Part shown: positions 8,321 through 16,711 of the stretch, one piece after another | Numbering within the stretch: position 1 is the stretch's first letter | Layout of the letters: each line of letters opens with the position of its first letter | Assembly: GCF_003601975.1 (NCBI RefSeq) | Contig: NZ_QZWZ01000002.1 | Location: forward strand, 248,001-312,000 | Reading direction: 5' to 3' | From: Mesorhizobium waimense | GTDB taxonomy: Bacteria; Pseudomonadota; Alphaproteobacteria; Rhizobiales; Rhizobiaceae | Length of the DNA: 64,000 nt | The notes under the pieces: model-generated | Databases searched by the model: none | What the model was told of the DNA's origin: nothing | The model's input: only the letters and a program-made list of their open reading frames with translations | Program-made: the position numbers and the translations under genes

Positions 8321-8976
8321 TGGACGCTCAGCTTCACGGGCGTGACCAGCCAGCCCTTGGGATTGATCAGCTTGAAGACGCCGACGACCGAGATGGTCTT
8401 GCCGGTGAGGTTGGTGTTGTCGATGGTCGACAGCACCTGCTTCTTCATCTCGTTGTTCAGGGCCGAACCCGCGTTCTGATACTCGATCTGGTTGATGAAC
8501 TGGCCGAATGTGATGGCGCCGGTGGCATCGCGCAGGTCGGTGCCGTTGATTGCCGGCCCGGTCTGCACGCGAACGACCAGGGTGTCGGGCACGTCGGCGA
8601 CCTTGACGGTGTAGATCCCGGATTTTCCCTCGCCGACGACGCCTGAGAATTTGACCGGGAATTCAGTGCCGACATTGGCCGGCACACCATATTGCTTCTC
8701 CGCAGCAGCCTTGTCCTTGGCGATGGCCGAAGCCAGAGTTGGGGCATCCACGGCGCGCTGCTCGACAGCGGCCTGCACGTTCGGGAACTCAGCCTTGCCG
8801 AATGCCTCCGGCGAAAAGGCGGCCTTGCGCGTGTCTTCCGCCGAGCCGATCGTCACGACCTTGGTGTCGAGGATCATCGCGCCAAGTACGACAAGCACTC
8901 CGGCCGCAAGGACAATCCAGCGAACATTCGAGGCCGGTCGCCGGTTCATCGTTGGGGTGGCAGGCTGCGAACTCAT
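8317..8976 (-). CDS. DUF2291 family membrane-anchored periplasmic protein
   Basis: The 219-residue protein begins with a short basic N-terminus and one hydrophobic anchor (WIVLAAGVLVVLGAMILDTK). A soluble periplasmic part follows, with DVPDTLVVRVQTGPAINGTD and ITFGQFINQIEYQNAGSALN. DUF2291 proteins are repeatedly found next to RbsABC-type sugar transporters, and their role is not known to me. They are described as predicted lipoproteins, but no lipobox cysteine is visible here. It is the first gene of the transport operon, starting about 130 bp downstream of the promoter at 9106-9147. No strong ribosome site precedes the ATG, so the start is less certain than the identity. Confidence 0.82.
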   Translation of the reverse strand: MSSQPATPTMNRRPASNVRWIVLAAGVLVVLGAMILDTKVVTIGSAEDTRKAAFSPEAFGKAEFPNVQAAVEQRAVDAPTLASAIAKDKAAAEKQYGVPANVGTEFPVKFSGVVGEGKSGIYTVKVADVPDTLVVRVQTGPAINGTDLRDATGAITFGQFINQIEYQNAGSALNNEMKKQVLSTIDNTNLTGKTISVVGVFKLINPKGWLVTPVKLSVQ

Positions 8977-9105
8977 GCTGTGACGACCCGTGCTGTCGCG
9001 GCGATCAGGGATGGCATTTCGTTGCTGTTGCGCGAGGTGCCGCTGAAGCCGCTATGCGGGCAGTGTCCATCGAAAACCTCCCGTAGCGCGCTCCTTAAGC
9101 GCAAT

Positions 9106-9147
9106 CGACCATACCGTGATGTTAAATTACCGTCAATGACTGTGATA
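9106..9147 (-). promoter_or_regulatory. Promoter and shared operator element of the transporter operon
   Basis: Read on the minus strand, TTGACG (9131-9136) and TATGGT (9108-9113) form -35 and -10 boxes with a 17-bp spacer. The whole 42-bp block, including TATCACA just upstream of the -35, recurs in front of the kinase gene at 13500-13541 with 31 of 37 compared positions identical (22 of 28 plus a 9-bp exact block). The repeated block suggests both units answer to the same regulator, most simply the DeoR protein encoded at 11040-11816. It lies in a 321-bp gap (8977-9297) that holds no other gene I can see; the upstream part is AT-rich. Confidence 0.65.
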
Positions 9148-9297
9148 CTTTCCCCGCATTGTAACATGTGCGTGAGCGAACTTTGACTGCATTCTGGTTC
9201 AACATATTGTTTTTGTTTATTTTTTATAAGTCTTAGCAATATCTCAACAACGCTGTGATGCTGCGAGCTTTGTGACGGTGATGAGGCCATATCGTCC

Positions 9298-11043
9298 TCA
9301 GGCCTGTTTGGCGCGGTCGCCTGCGCTTCGCGCGTGGCTGTCGGGTTGCAGTTGCATCAAATTGTTGCCGCTGAGCTGAGCGACGACGGCATCGATCTCC
9401 TCATCCATGCGCTGCGGACTCCAGCCGAGCGCCTGGCCGGCAACCGAGGCGATCTGCTGCAGGTCGCTTGTCGTCAGGGAACCGCTGATTGCCAGGGTCG
9501 TGCGCCGCATGACGATGTCGGCGAGATGTTCAACGAATTCGTTGCGAGCGATGTAATCGATCTCGGACAGGCTGTAGTCGTTCGAATCCGGCAAGCGGTC
9601 TCCATTGCTGGAAGCGCTCCGGTGGCGCGCAATCAGGGCTGCGCTGGTTCCGTAGCGCGACAGCAACTGGTCGAGGCTAGTCATGTCGATGCCGCTGGCC
9701 GATGCGGCATCGGCCAGCCAGGCTGCGCGCGCCGCTGCGTCCATCGGAAAGCCCTTGCCGCCGCCGATCGGCATCGATTGCGTCGTCACCTTGCGGCTGC
9801 GGCCGAGCCGATCGAGCACGGTATCGGCGACCTCCTCGGCGAAACCGCGAAACGTCGTCCATTTGCCGCCGATCAGCGAGATGATCGGGAAGGGCCTCGA
9901 AAGATCCGGCTCGGCGACGAGAGCCGAATGATCCCGGCTGATCAGGCCGGGGATCGAGGCGTCGGATGAGGGCAGGGGCCTGATCCCGCTATAGGCATAG
10001 ACGATCTGGTCGCGTTCGAAGCTCATGCCCGGCAAAAGCGTGCGCACGCTTTCGAGCAGGTAGTCGATTTCCTCCGGCTCGCAGCGGACCGTGTCTGGGT
10101 TGTCGGCCGGAAGGTCCGTCGAACCGACGAGCGCCTTGCCGAGATAGTCGTAGACGAGGCAGATGCGGCCGTCGTCGGCCTCGAAATAGAGCATGCGGCC
10201 GGCCAGGCTCTGCACCAGCGCGTCGTGCTTCAGGAGGATGTGCGAGCCCTTGGTTCCACCGATCATTTTTGACGGTGCGCCGAGCGCGGCGTTGACGTAA
10301 TCGATCCATGGGCCGGCGGCGTTGACGACCAGCTTTGGCCGCAGCGAAAAGGCGCCGCCATTTTTCCGGTTGAACCTCAGCACCCCGTTCGAAGAGGAGA
10401 TCAGCGACGTATAATTGGCGGCCGTGGAGGCTGCATTGGCCTCCAGCCCGTCGGCGATCAGCTCGACCACCAGCCGTTCGGGGTGGCTGATCTTGGCGTC
10501 GTAGTAGGTGCCGGTGGCGACGATCGACCCGGTCAGGGCCGGCATGTCGCGCAGCGCCTTGCGCCGCCCGACCAGCCTGTGGCGCGGCATGACCCGGTGC
10601 CGCGAGCCATAGAAATCATAGATCATGAGGCCGATCTTGATGAGGATGGCACCACGGCTGCGCGGCGCGCTAGTCGAGCCGAGCAGCGTTCGCAGCGCCG
10701 CCCACATGCCCTTGCCCCAGGAAAAGATCGGGATGACCGTGGGCAGCGGGCTGACATAGTGCGGCGCGTTCTTCAAGAGCAGGTTGCGCTCCAGCGTCGA
10801 CTGCGCCACCAGTCCGAACTCGCCGGTCTCCAGATATTTTAGCCCGCCATGGATCAGGCGCGAGGGCGCGGCACTGGTGCCCGAGCCGAAATCCGCCTTG
10901 TCGACGATAAAGCAGTTGACGCCCTGCGCGCAGAGATCGCGGAACAGGCCGGCCCCGTTGATGCCGGCACCGAGAATGACGACATCGACATCGCCGGCCT
11001 TGCCGGCCAGAGCGTCCTCCCGGGTTTCGTCGGGCTGCTTCAT
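9298..11043 (-). CDS. FAD-dependent polyol-phosphate dehydrogenase (GlpD/EryB-like)
   Basis: The 581-residue flavoprotein belongs to the glycerol-3-phosphate dehydrogenase family. The N-terminal Rossmann motif is VVILGAGINGAGLFRDL (residues 21-37), followed by GSGTSAAPSRLIHGGLKYLE, the GlpD block. VNAAGPWIDYVN, KGSHILLKHD and IRPLPSSD are further family signatures, and a C-terminal helical domain completes it. It would oxidise a phosphorylated polyol at the membrane and pass electrons to quinone. Being between a polyol-type kinase and an ABC importer, it resembles rhizobial/Brucella EryB (erythritol phosphate dehydrogenase), but substrate identity is inference. Its ATG overlaps the DeoR stop by 4 bp. 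Confidence 0.86.
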   Translation of the reverse strand: MKQPDETREDALAGKAGDVDVVILGAGINGAGLFRDLCAQGVNCFIVDKADFGSGTSAAPSRLIHGGLKYLETGEFGLVAQSTLERNLLLKNAPHYVSPLPTVIPIFSWGKGMWAALRTLLGSTSAPRSRGAILIKIGLMIYDFYGSRHRVMPRHRLVGRRKALRDMPALTGSIVATGTYYDAKISHPERLVVELIADGLEANAASTAANYTSLISSSNGVLRFNRKNGGAFSLRPKLVVNAAGPWIDYVNAALGAPSKMIGGTKGSHILLKHDALVQSLAGRMLYFEADDGRICLVYDYLGKALVGSTDLPADNPDTVRCEPEEIDYLLESVRTLLPGMSFERDQIVYAYSGIRPLPSSDASIPGLISRDHSALVAEPDLSRPFPIISLIGGKWTTFRGFAEEVADTVLDRLGRSRKVTTQSMPIGGGKGFPMDAAARAAWLADAASASGIDMTSLDQLLSRYGTSAALIARHRSASSNGDRLPDSNDYSLSEIDYIARNEFVEHLADIVMRRTTLAISGSLTTSDLQQIASVAGQALGWSPQRMDEEIDAVVAQLSGNNLMQLQPDSHARSAGDRAKQA

Positions 11044-11816
11044 GGCGTCTTTGTCTTGACGATGCGCAGTTTGACGCCGGCCTGCTCAAGCTGTTGCGCA
11101 TGCTTGTCGCTGATACCGTCGGTCACCAGGACCGCCTCGAAGCTGGTCAGCTCGTCCAGCACATGCAATGCGACCTTGTCGAACTTGGAATGGTCGACAA
11201 GCAGCACGCGTTTGATCGCAGCGGCCATCATCGCCTGCTTGACCCGCACGACATGCTGATCTTGGATGAAGGCCGTGGTGCCGCTGATCGCCGATGCCGA
11301 ACAGATCAGAAGGTTGGCGCGCAGCCGCGAGATCGCGTTCTCGCAAACGATGCCGATATAGGCGTTGTAGGTGCGGTGGTACTGGCCGCCGAGGCAGATG
11401 AAGTCGATGTCGTCGACATTAGTCAGGAGGGCTGCGGTCGAGACGCTGTTGGTGATGACAGTGAGCGGCTTGACCTCGAGCAGCAGCGGCGCGACGGCGT
11501 TCGCCGTGGTCGAATCGTCGAGGATCACCGCCTGCCCAGGTTCGACATAGTCCATCGCGGCACGGGCCAGCGCGTCCTTTTCCGCCCTGCCCACCGTCAC
11601 CCGGTAACGGAAGGCGCTTTCATAGAGGCCGGACGGCTGCACGGTGACGGCGCCATGCAGCTTTCGGAGCACACCCTGATGCGCCAGCTGGTCGATGTGG
11701 CGGTGGATCGTCATGCGCGACACGCCGAAATGCTCGACCAGATCGTCGATGCGCACCTGGCCGAGCTTGATGACGTATTCGGCGATCTCTTCGCGCCGTT
11801 CATCGGCCTTGATCAT
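11040..11816 (-). CDS. DeoR/GlpR-family transcriptional regulator
   Basis: The 258-residue regulator has an N-terminal helix-turn-helix (ADERREEIAEYVIKLGQVRI, then VEHFGVSRMTIHRHIDQL). Its C-terminal sugar-phosphate sensor domain has VILDDSTTANAVAPLL, LTVITNSVSTAALL and LLVDHSKFDK, the DeoRC signatures. It probably represses the kinase and transporter promoters until a phosphorylated sugar intermediate binds. Its ATG overlaps the kinase TGA (ATGA), and its own stop overlaps the dehydrogenase start the same way. A longer upstream frame overlapping the kinase lacks support. The regulator is DeoR-type, unlike the SorC-type EryD of Brucella. Confidence 0.9.
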   Translation of the reverse strand: MIKADERREEIAEYVIKLGQVRIDDLVEHFGVSRMTIHRHIDQLAHQGVLRKLHGAVTVQPSGLYESAFRYRVTVGRAEKDALARAAMDYVEPGQAVILDDSTTANAVAPLLLEVKPLTVITNSVSTAALLTNVDDIDFICLGGQYHRTYNAYIGIVCENAISRLRANLLICSASAISGTTAFIQDQHVVRVKQAMMAAAIKRVLLVDHSKFDKVALHVLDELTSFEAVLVTDGISDKHAQQLEQAGVKLRIVKTKTP

Positions 11817-13348
11817 TCCGTGCCCCCCACGCTTTGCCCCGCAAGGCTTTCGATCTCCGCCCATTTCGGCCTGAGCTGCTCGGCAATGCGGCCATAAACG
11901 GAATACCGCTCGTCGAAAACGGCGCTGCGCGCCGGGTCCGCCAGATACTGCCGGCTCACCGTGCAGGTTGCGCGCGCGCCCTCTTGCGGCGAGGCGAACA
12001 GGCCGACCGCAGCACCGGCGCAAAGTGCAGCGCCAAAGGCCGCCGCCTCATCGGTCGAGGTCACGCTGACCGGAACCTTGAGCACGTCGGCGAACATCTG
12101 CACGAGCGCCGGATTACGCGAGCCGCCGCCGGTCAGCCGCACCTCGCGAACGGCGAAGCCGTCGCGCAGGGCTTCGACGTGGGTACGGTGGTTGAAGACG
12201 ATGCCTTCCAGCACCGCCTTCAGCATGTCGCCGCGATCATGCCAGCCGCGCAGGCCGACGAAACTGGCGCTGGCGGAATTGCCGTAGGGCGAGCCGAACA
12301 GATAGGGGTGGAAGAGGAGGGTCGACGGCTTGTTCCGCGCCGCGTCGATTTCGGCCGCCAGCATCTCGTGGATTGAGCCGCCGGTCCTTTTGGCTACCTC
12401 CTGCTCGGCACGGCAGAGCGTGTCGAGGAACCAGTCGTAATTCGCCGTCGAGGCCGGCGAGATCGACATGTTGTTCCAGCGTCCGGGATCGATTGCGTTG
12501 CGGCAGAACCAGCGCTGGTCGACGCGCGGTTCGCTGGATACCACTTCATTGATCGAATAGGTGCCGGCAACGATGCTGACCACGCCGTCTTCATGACCGC
12601 CAATGCCAAGCGCCGAGGCGGTGACGTCATGCAGGCCGCAGGCGACCGGCGTGCCTTCGGCGAGCCCGGTCAAAGCCGCGGCCTCCGCCGTGACGTAGCC
12701 GGCGATGTCGGCCGGATGCAGAGCCGGCGGCAAGGCCGCGAACAGCTCTTCCAGGCCGAAGACACGCATCGCCTCCGGCGCAAAGCCTTGCGTGCGCACG
12801 TCGGTGAACGAGGTGCTCGCCTCGGTAAGATCTGTGGCAATAGTGCCGGTCAGGCAGAAGCGCAGCCAGTCCTTGCAGCCGATGATGTGGCCGATCCGGT
12901 CGAAACGCTCTGGCGCGTGATTTTTCAGCCAGGCGAGCAGCGCCGAGGGGGCGGAGGCATGCGGGACCTGGCCGGTCAGGGCAAGCGCCTCGGAGAATAC
13001 CGGGCTCTTCGACCAAGCATCGACAATGTCGCCGGCGCGGCTGTCGAGCGACAATATGCCGGGGCCGAGCGGCCGGCGCTCCTTGTCGAGCAGATAGAGG
13101 CCGTCGCCATGCGCGGTTGCCGCCACCGCCTTGATGTCGCGCGCCGGCCTGCCGCTGAGCGCGATCGCTTCGCCGACCGCTTCGGCGGTCGCTTGCCAGA
13201 GGCCCGCCATGTCGCGCTCGACCCAGCGCGGCTGCGGCATCGACTGCGGCACCCGGCGCCGTGCCACCGACAGCTGCGAACCGTCGGCGTCGAAGACCAC
13301 CGCCTTGGTCACCGTCAGGCCGTTGTCGATTCCAAGCAGGCTGGCCAT
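11813..13348 (-). CDS. FGGY-family carbohydrate/polyol kinase
   Basis: The 511-residue kinase phosphorylates a sugar or sugar alcohol after import. The first ATP-binding motif is GIDNGLTVTKAVVFD at the N-terminus. A conserved catalytic aspartate lies in VACGLHDVTASALGIG, and the second phosphate loop is VRLTGGGSRNPALVQMFADV. DEAAAFGAALCAGAA closes the FGGY signature. The length fits erythritol kinase (EryA), and linkage to a GlpD/EryB-like dehydrogenase supports a tetritol or pentitol. L-xylulose and similar kinases remain possible. It is the first gene of a three-gene unit (kinase, DeoR, dehydrogenase) starting about 150 bp downstream of the promoter at 13500. Confidence 0.87.
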   Translation of the reverse strand: MASLLGIDNGLTVTKAVVFDADGSQLSVARRRVPQSMPQPRWVERDMAGLWQATAEAVGEAIALSGRPARDIKAVAATAHGDGLYLLDKERRPLGPGILSLDSRAGDIVDAWSKSPVFSEALALTGQVPHASAPSALLAWLKNHAPERFDRIGHIIGCKDWLRFCLTGTIATDLTEASTSFTDVRTQGFAPEAMRVFGLEELFAALPPALHPADIAGYVTAEAAALTGLAEGTPVACGLHDVTASALGIGGHEDGVVSIVAGTYSINEVVSSEPRVDQRWFCRNAIDPGRWNNMSISPASTANYDWFLDTLCRAEQEVAKRTGGSIHEMLAAEIDAARNKPSTLLFHPYLFGSPYGNSASASFVGLRGWHDRGDMLKAVLEGIVFNHRTHVEALRDGFAVREVRLTGGGSRNPALVQMFADVLKVPVSVTSTDEAAAFGAALCAGAAVGLFASPQEGARATCTVSRQYLADPARSAVFDERYSVYGRIAEQLRPKWAEIESLAGQSVGGTE

Positions 13349-13499
13349 GATTTTTCTCGGTCAGCGCCTGCCGGCACGCATTGCGAATTGGTCCCGAACG
13401 ATGGTGGCGCTGAGCATCATGGAATTTATCCTCGCCGGGATTGGCGGCTGCCGAATTCGACCACCGGATGAACAGCGGCGAGATTCGAACCAACACAAC

Positions 13500-13541
13500 C
13501 GACCATACAATTCTGTGAATTTAACGTCAATATGTGTGATA
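13500..13541 (-). promoter_or_regulatory. Promoter and shared operator element of the kinase operon
   Basis: On the minus strand TTGACG (13525-13530) and TATGGT (13502-13507) are spaced by 17 bp. The element is flanked by TATCACA upstream and GGTCG downstream, matching the block at 9106-9147 position for position. The gap 13349-13687 (339 bp) between the kinase start and the cobF stop contains this promoter and otherwise nothing I can assign. Confidence 0.65.
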
Positions 13542-13687
13542 TCTGCCGGAGCGTCGCTCTCTGCGAGGCAGGGAGATGATTATCAAACTAGCATAAAACG
13601 CTGTTTTTTCTGACTCTTGCGGGCTGCCGACCCGTCTCGCCGATCATGTTACCCCGCGCGACGCCGAGAGCTGCAGCAGGGCTCTCG

Positions 13688-14464
13688 CTAGTTGTCTTCC
13701 GGCTCGCCGGGTTTGCGCAGCAGATAGGTGTCCATGATCCAGCCCTTTTCCATTCGGGCTTTTTCCCGGACTTCGGCGATTTCCTTGCCGACATCGCCGA
13801 GGCGGCCGGACAGGGTGATTTCGTCGGGCGTGCCGAGATAGGCGCCCCAATGGATGACCAAGTCCTCGTCATCCAGCGTGTTGAAGGCGCATTTGCCGTC
13901 GAGCATGACCACGGTGCTGCCGGCGTTTGCCGGCATGCCTTCCTGTGTCAGGCGGCGGCCGGTGGTGATCAGGATGGGGTCGCCAATGCGGTTCAGCGCC
14001 ATTTTGTGGCTGGCGGCCAGCGCCTGGACGGCGGTGATGCCGGGAATGACCTCAAGCTCGAATTCGACATTGCCCCGCGAACGCACACGCTCGAGGATGC
14101 GCAGCGCGCTGTCATAGAGTGAAGGATCGCCCCAGATCAGGAAGGCGCCGCAGCCGTCTTCGACAAGCTCGTCGCGGATTAGGCCCTCGCAGATCGCGGC
14201 GATCGCTTCGTGCCAGTCATCGACGGTGGCGCGGTAGGAGGGCGACGGCTCGGCCCGCACCGGCACGTCGAACTCGACGCGGCGCGAGTTCGGGTTGGTG
14301 ACGAAGCGATCGCAGATTTGCCGGCGCAATTCGGCGAGATCGTTCTTCTTGGCGCCCTTGTCGGGAATGAACAGCACCTCGGCGCGGTTCAGGCCGTTGA
14401 TGGCCTGGACCGTCATGTGTTCGGGATTGCCGGCGCCGATGCCGATGACGAGAAGCTTGCGCAT
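13688..14464 (-). CDS. cobF: Precorrin-6A synthase (deacetylating)
   Basis: CobF is an S-adenosylmethionine-dependent methyltransferase of aerobic cobalamin synthesis that methylates C1 of the ring and releases acetate. The 258-residue protein has the tetrapyrrole methylase N-terminus RKLLVIGIGAGNPEHMTVQA, the GDPSLYDSALRILE loop and the mid-domain LEVIPGITAVQALAASHKMA. The C-terminal WIMDTYLLRKPG fits CobF rather than other Cob methylases. AGGAG precedes the ATG. It stands alone: no other cobalamin gene is in the window and no cobalamin riboswitch is visible upstream. Confidence 0.92.
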   Translation of the reverse strand: MRKLLVIGIGAGNPEHMTVQAINGLNRAEVLFIPDKGAKKNDLAELRRQICDRFVTNPNSRRVEFDVPVRAEPSPSYRATVDDWHEAIAAICEGLIRDELVEDGCGAFLIWGDPSLYDSALRILERVRSRGNVEFELEVIPGITAVQALAASHKMALNRIGDPILITTGRRLTQEGMPANAGSTVVMLDGKCAFNTLDDEDLVIHWGAYLGTPDEITLSGRLGDVGKEIAEVREKARMEKGWIMDTYLLRKPGEPEDN

Positions 14465-14615
14465 GGCGAACTCCTGCCCGATCGGGACGCCGGTGTCCAG
14501 ACAGCGTGGGACAAGCGTTGCGAGAGCTCGGAAGGGCTTTGAAACGCCACATTGAAACGGCTAGATGTGATGCGCATCCGGGGTCATGCCTTGGATTGTT
14601 GCCGAAGGGGGGTCC

Positions 14616-14927
14616 ATGTTTCGCTATGTCCTGACCGCAGCGCTGGCGCTTTCGGCCGCGACGGCCTTCGCCAACGATTCGATCGCCGAACTGGGCACCG
14701 GCGGGCTGATCCTGTCGCACATCGATGCGGTCGCCATGGAGAGCGCGGATCTCATCATCTCGCCGGAAAAGGTGACGGTCGACTATGTCTTCCGCGACGT
14801 CAAGAAGATGGGGCCAACGACGTTTGAGATGACGGGCAAGGATTTCTATCCCGAGCGCGACATCGACATATTGCTGCTGGAGCTGTCGGACGACAGTGTC
14901 GGCGGCGAAGGTGGGTACGGCGGCTGA
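14616..14927 (+). CDS. Internally deleted DUF4424 protein (remnant)
   Basis: The first ~55 residues (signal peptide ending ATAFA, then NDSIAELGTGGLILS and ISPEKVTVDYVFR) match the N-terminus of secreted DUF4424 proteins. The following VKKMGPTTFEMTGKDFYPE and DIDILLLEL match their extreme C-terminus. Full-length family members are about 300-350 residues; here only 103 remain. Some 200+ residues between VDYVFR and VKKMGP seem to have been lost in frame, and the end is a new glycine-rich tail. GGGGGG before the ATG suggests it can still be translated. The folA start overlaps its stop (TGATG), so it may survive as a translated leader for folA. Function unknown. Confidence 0.62.
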   Translation: MFRYVLTAALALSAATAFANDSIAELGTGGLILSHIDAVAMESADLIISPEKVTVDYVFRDVKKMGPTTFEMTGKDFYPERDIDILLLELSDDSVGGEGGYGG

Positions 14928-15445
14928 TGGACATCGCGATCTACGTTGCCATCGCCGAAAACGGCGTGATCGGGCGGGACGGCGGGCTGCCTTGGAGGCT
15001 GTCCACCGATCTCAAGCGCTTCAAGGCCGACACGATGGGCAAGCCCATCATCATGGGCCGCAAGACCTATGAAGGCATCGGCCGGCCGTTGCCGGGCCGG
15101 CTCAACATCGTGGTGACACGCGACAAAGCCTGGCGGGCCGAGGGCGTCGAAATCGCCAACTCACTCGACGAGGCGATCAAGCTCGCCAATGTGCGCGGGC
15201 GCTGCATGGCCGGCGCCGACGAGATCTGCGTGGTCGGCGGCGGCGAGATCTACGCCCAGGCGCTGCCGCTGGCCGACCGCCTGCATGTCACCCATGTGCT
15301 GGCTTCGGTCGCCGGTGACGCGCATTTCCCGCCGATCGACCCCGAGACATGGGCCGTAGTCAGCGCCGAGGACGTCCCGGCAGGCGAAAAGGACAGCCAC
15401 GCGACACGCTATACGGTCTATGAACGGCGCCGCGACACACATTGA
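14927..15445 (+). CDS. folA: Dihydrofolate reductase
   Basis: This enzyme reduces dihydrofolate to tetrahydrofolate with NADPH, refuelling the thymidylate synthase reaction. The 172-residue protein has the substrate loop IAENGVIGRDGGLPWRLSTD, the phosphate-binding PIIMGRKTYEGIGRPLPGR and the cofactor loop CVVGGGEIYAQALPLADRL. The start codon overlaps the stop of the DUF4424 remnant by one base, indicating re-initiation. It is followed about 150 bp later by hflK, the usual order in rhizobia. Confidence 0.96.
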   Translation: MDIAIYVAIAENGVIGRDGGLPWRLSTDLKRFKADTMGKPIIMGRKTYEGIGRPLPGRLNIVVTRDKAWRAEGVEIANSLDEAIKLANVRGRCMAGADEICVVGGGEIYAQALPLADRLHVTHVLASVAGDAHFPPIDPETWAVVSAEDVPAGEKDSHATRYTVYERRRDTH

Positions 15446-15592
15446 AGACGATAAAGGGTCGCGAACCGCCCAAAACGGATGGCCGGGCAGCAGATCGCGT
15501 TGAAAGCGAGGCTTGGCGTCCCTATAGAAGAACAACATTGGATTTTGCGCCATCAGGCTGGCGCCGAGGGAATTCCAAGCGAAAGGACATTC

Positions 15593-16711
15593 ATGCCCTG
15601 GAACGACAAGAGCGGCGGCGGCGGCCCATGGGGTGGCGGCGGCAATCAGGGACCCTGGGGGCAGGGACCCAAGGGACCGAGCGGCCCGCAAGGGTCACCT
15701 CCCGATCTGGAAGACATCATCCGGCGCGGCCAGGACAGATTGCGGCGCGCCTTGCCGGGCGGCGGTGGCGCCAGTCCGGCCGTATTCGCGCTGATCGCAG
15801 CGGCACTTGTGGTGCTGTGGGCGTTCAAGGCGGTCTATACCGTGCAGCCCGATGAGGTCGCGGTCGAACTGCGCTTCGGCAAGCCGAAGGCAGAGCTCTC
15901 CCAGCCCGGCCTGCATTTCCATTGGTGGCCCGTCGAAACGGTCGAGACCGCCAACATCGCCGAGCAGCTCGTCGATATCGGCGGCGGTGGTGCGACGAGT
16001 GGCAACACGTCCGGGCTGATGCTTACCGGCGACCAGAACATCGTCAACGTCCAGTTCTCGGTGGCCTATCAGGTCTCCGACCCGAGGGCGTATCTGTTCG
16101 ACGTCTCCGATCCGGACGGCATGCTGCGCCAGGTTGCTGAAAGCGCCATGCGCGAGGCCGTCGGCCGCCGGCCGGCCCAGGACATTTTCCGCGACGACCG
16201 CCAGGGTATTGCCGCATCGGTGCGCGAGATCATCCAGACGACGCTGGACGGCTACAAGGCCGGCCTCAACGTCAACGCCATTTCGATCGAGGATGCCGCG
16301 CCGCCGCGCGAGGTGGCCGATGCCTTCGACGAGGTGCAGCGCGCCGAGCAGGACGAGGACAAATTCGTCGAGCAGGCCAACCAGTATTCCAACCAGAAGC
16401 TCGGCCAGGCGCGCGGCGAGGCCGCACAGATCCGCGAAGACGCGGCCGCCTACAAGAACCGTGTCGTGCAGGAGGCCGAAGGCGAGGCGCAGCGCTTCAT
16501 CTCGGTCTATGACGAATATGCCAAGGCGCCGGAGGTGACGCGCAAGCGGCTCTATCTGGAAACGATGGAGAGGGTGCTGAAAGATTCGAATAAGGTCATC
16601 GTCGAGCAGGGCAACGGGCAGGGGGTCGTTCCCTACCTGCCGCTGCCGGCACTGCAGCAGAAGGCGCCGCCGCCGGCTCCCCTGGGCGCCACGACGGGAG
16701 GAACCCAGTGA
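15593..16711 (+). CDS. hflK: FtsH protease modulator HflK (SPFH/band 7 family)
   Basis: HflK pairs with HflC in a large periplasmic SPFH cage around the FtsH protease in the inner membrane. The 372-residue protein begins with a glycine- and proline-rich cytoplasmic segment (MPWNDKSGGGGPWGGGG). One membrane span follows (AVFALIAAALVVLWAFKAVY), then the band 7 domain (GLHFHWWPVETVE, LTGDQNIVNVQFSVAYQVSD) and a long helical part rich in charged residues. The ATG at 15593 has AAAGGAC upstream; an in-frame ATG at 15479 would add 38 atypical residues. It overlaps hflC by one base. Confidence 0.95.
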   Translation: MPWNDKSGGGGPWGGGGNQGPWGQGPKGPSGPQGSPPDLEDIIRRGQDRLRRALPGGGGASPAVFALIAAALVVLWAFKAVYTVQPDEVAVELRFGKPKAELSQPGLHFHWWPVETVETANIAEQLVDIGGGGATSGNTSGLMLTGDQNIVNVQFSVAYQVSDPRAYLFDVSDPDGMLRQVAESAMREAVGRRPAQDIFRDDRQGIAASVREIIQTTLDGYKAGLNVNAISIEDAAPPREVADAFDEVQRAEQDEDKFVEQANQYSNQKLGQARGEAAQIREDAAAYKNRVVQEAEGEAQRFISVYDEYAKAPEVTRKRLYLETMERVLKDSNKVIVEQGNGQGVVPYLPLPALQQKAPPPAPLGATTGGTQ

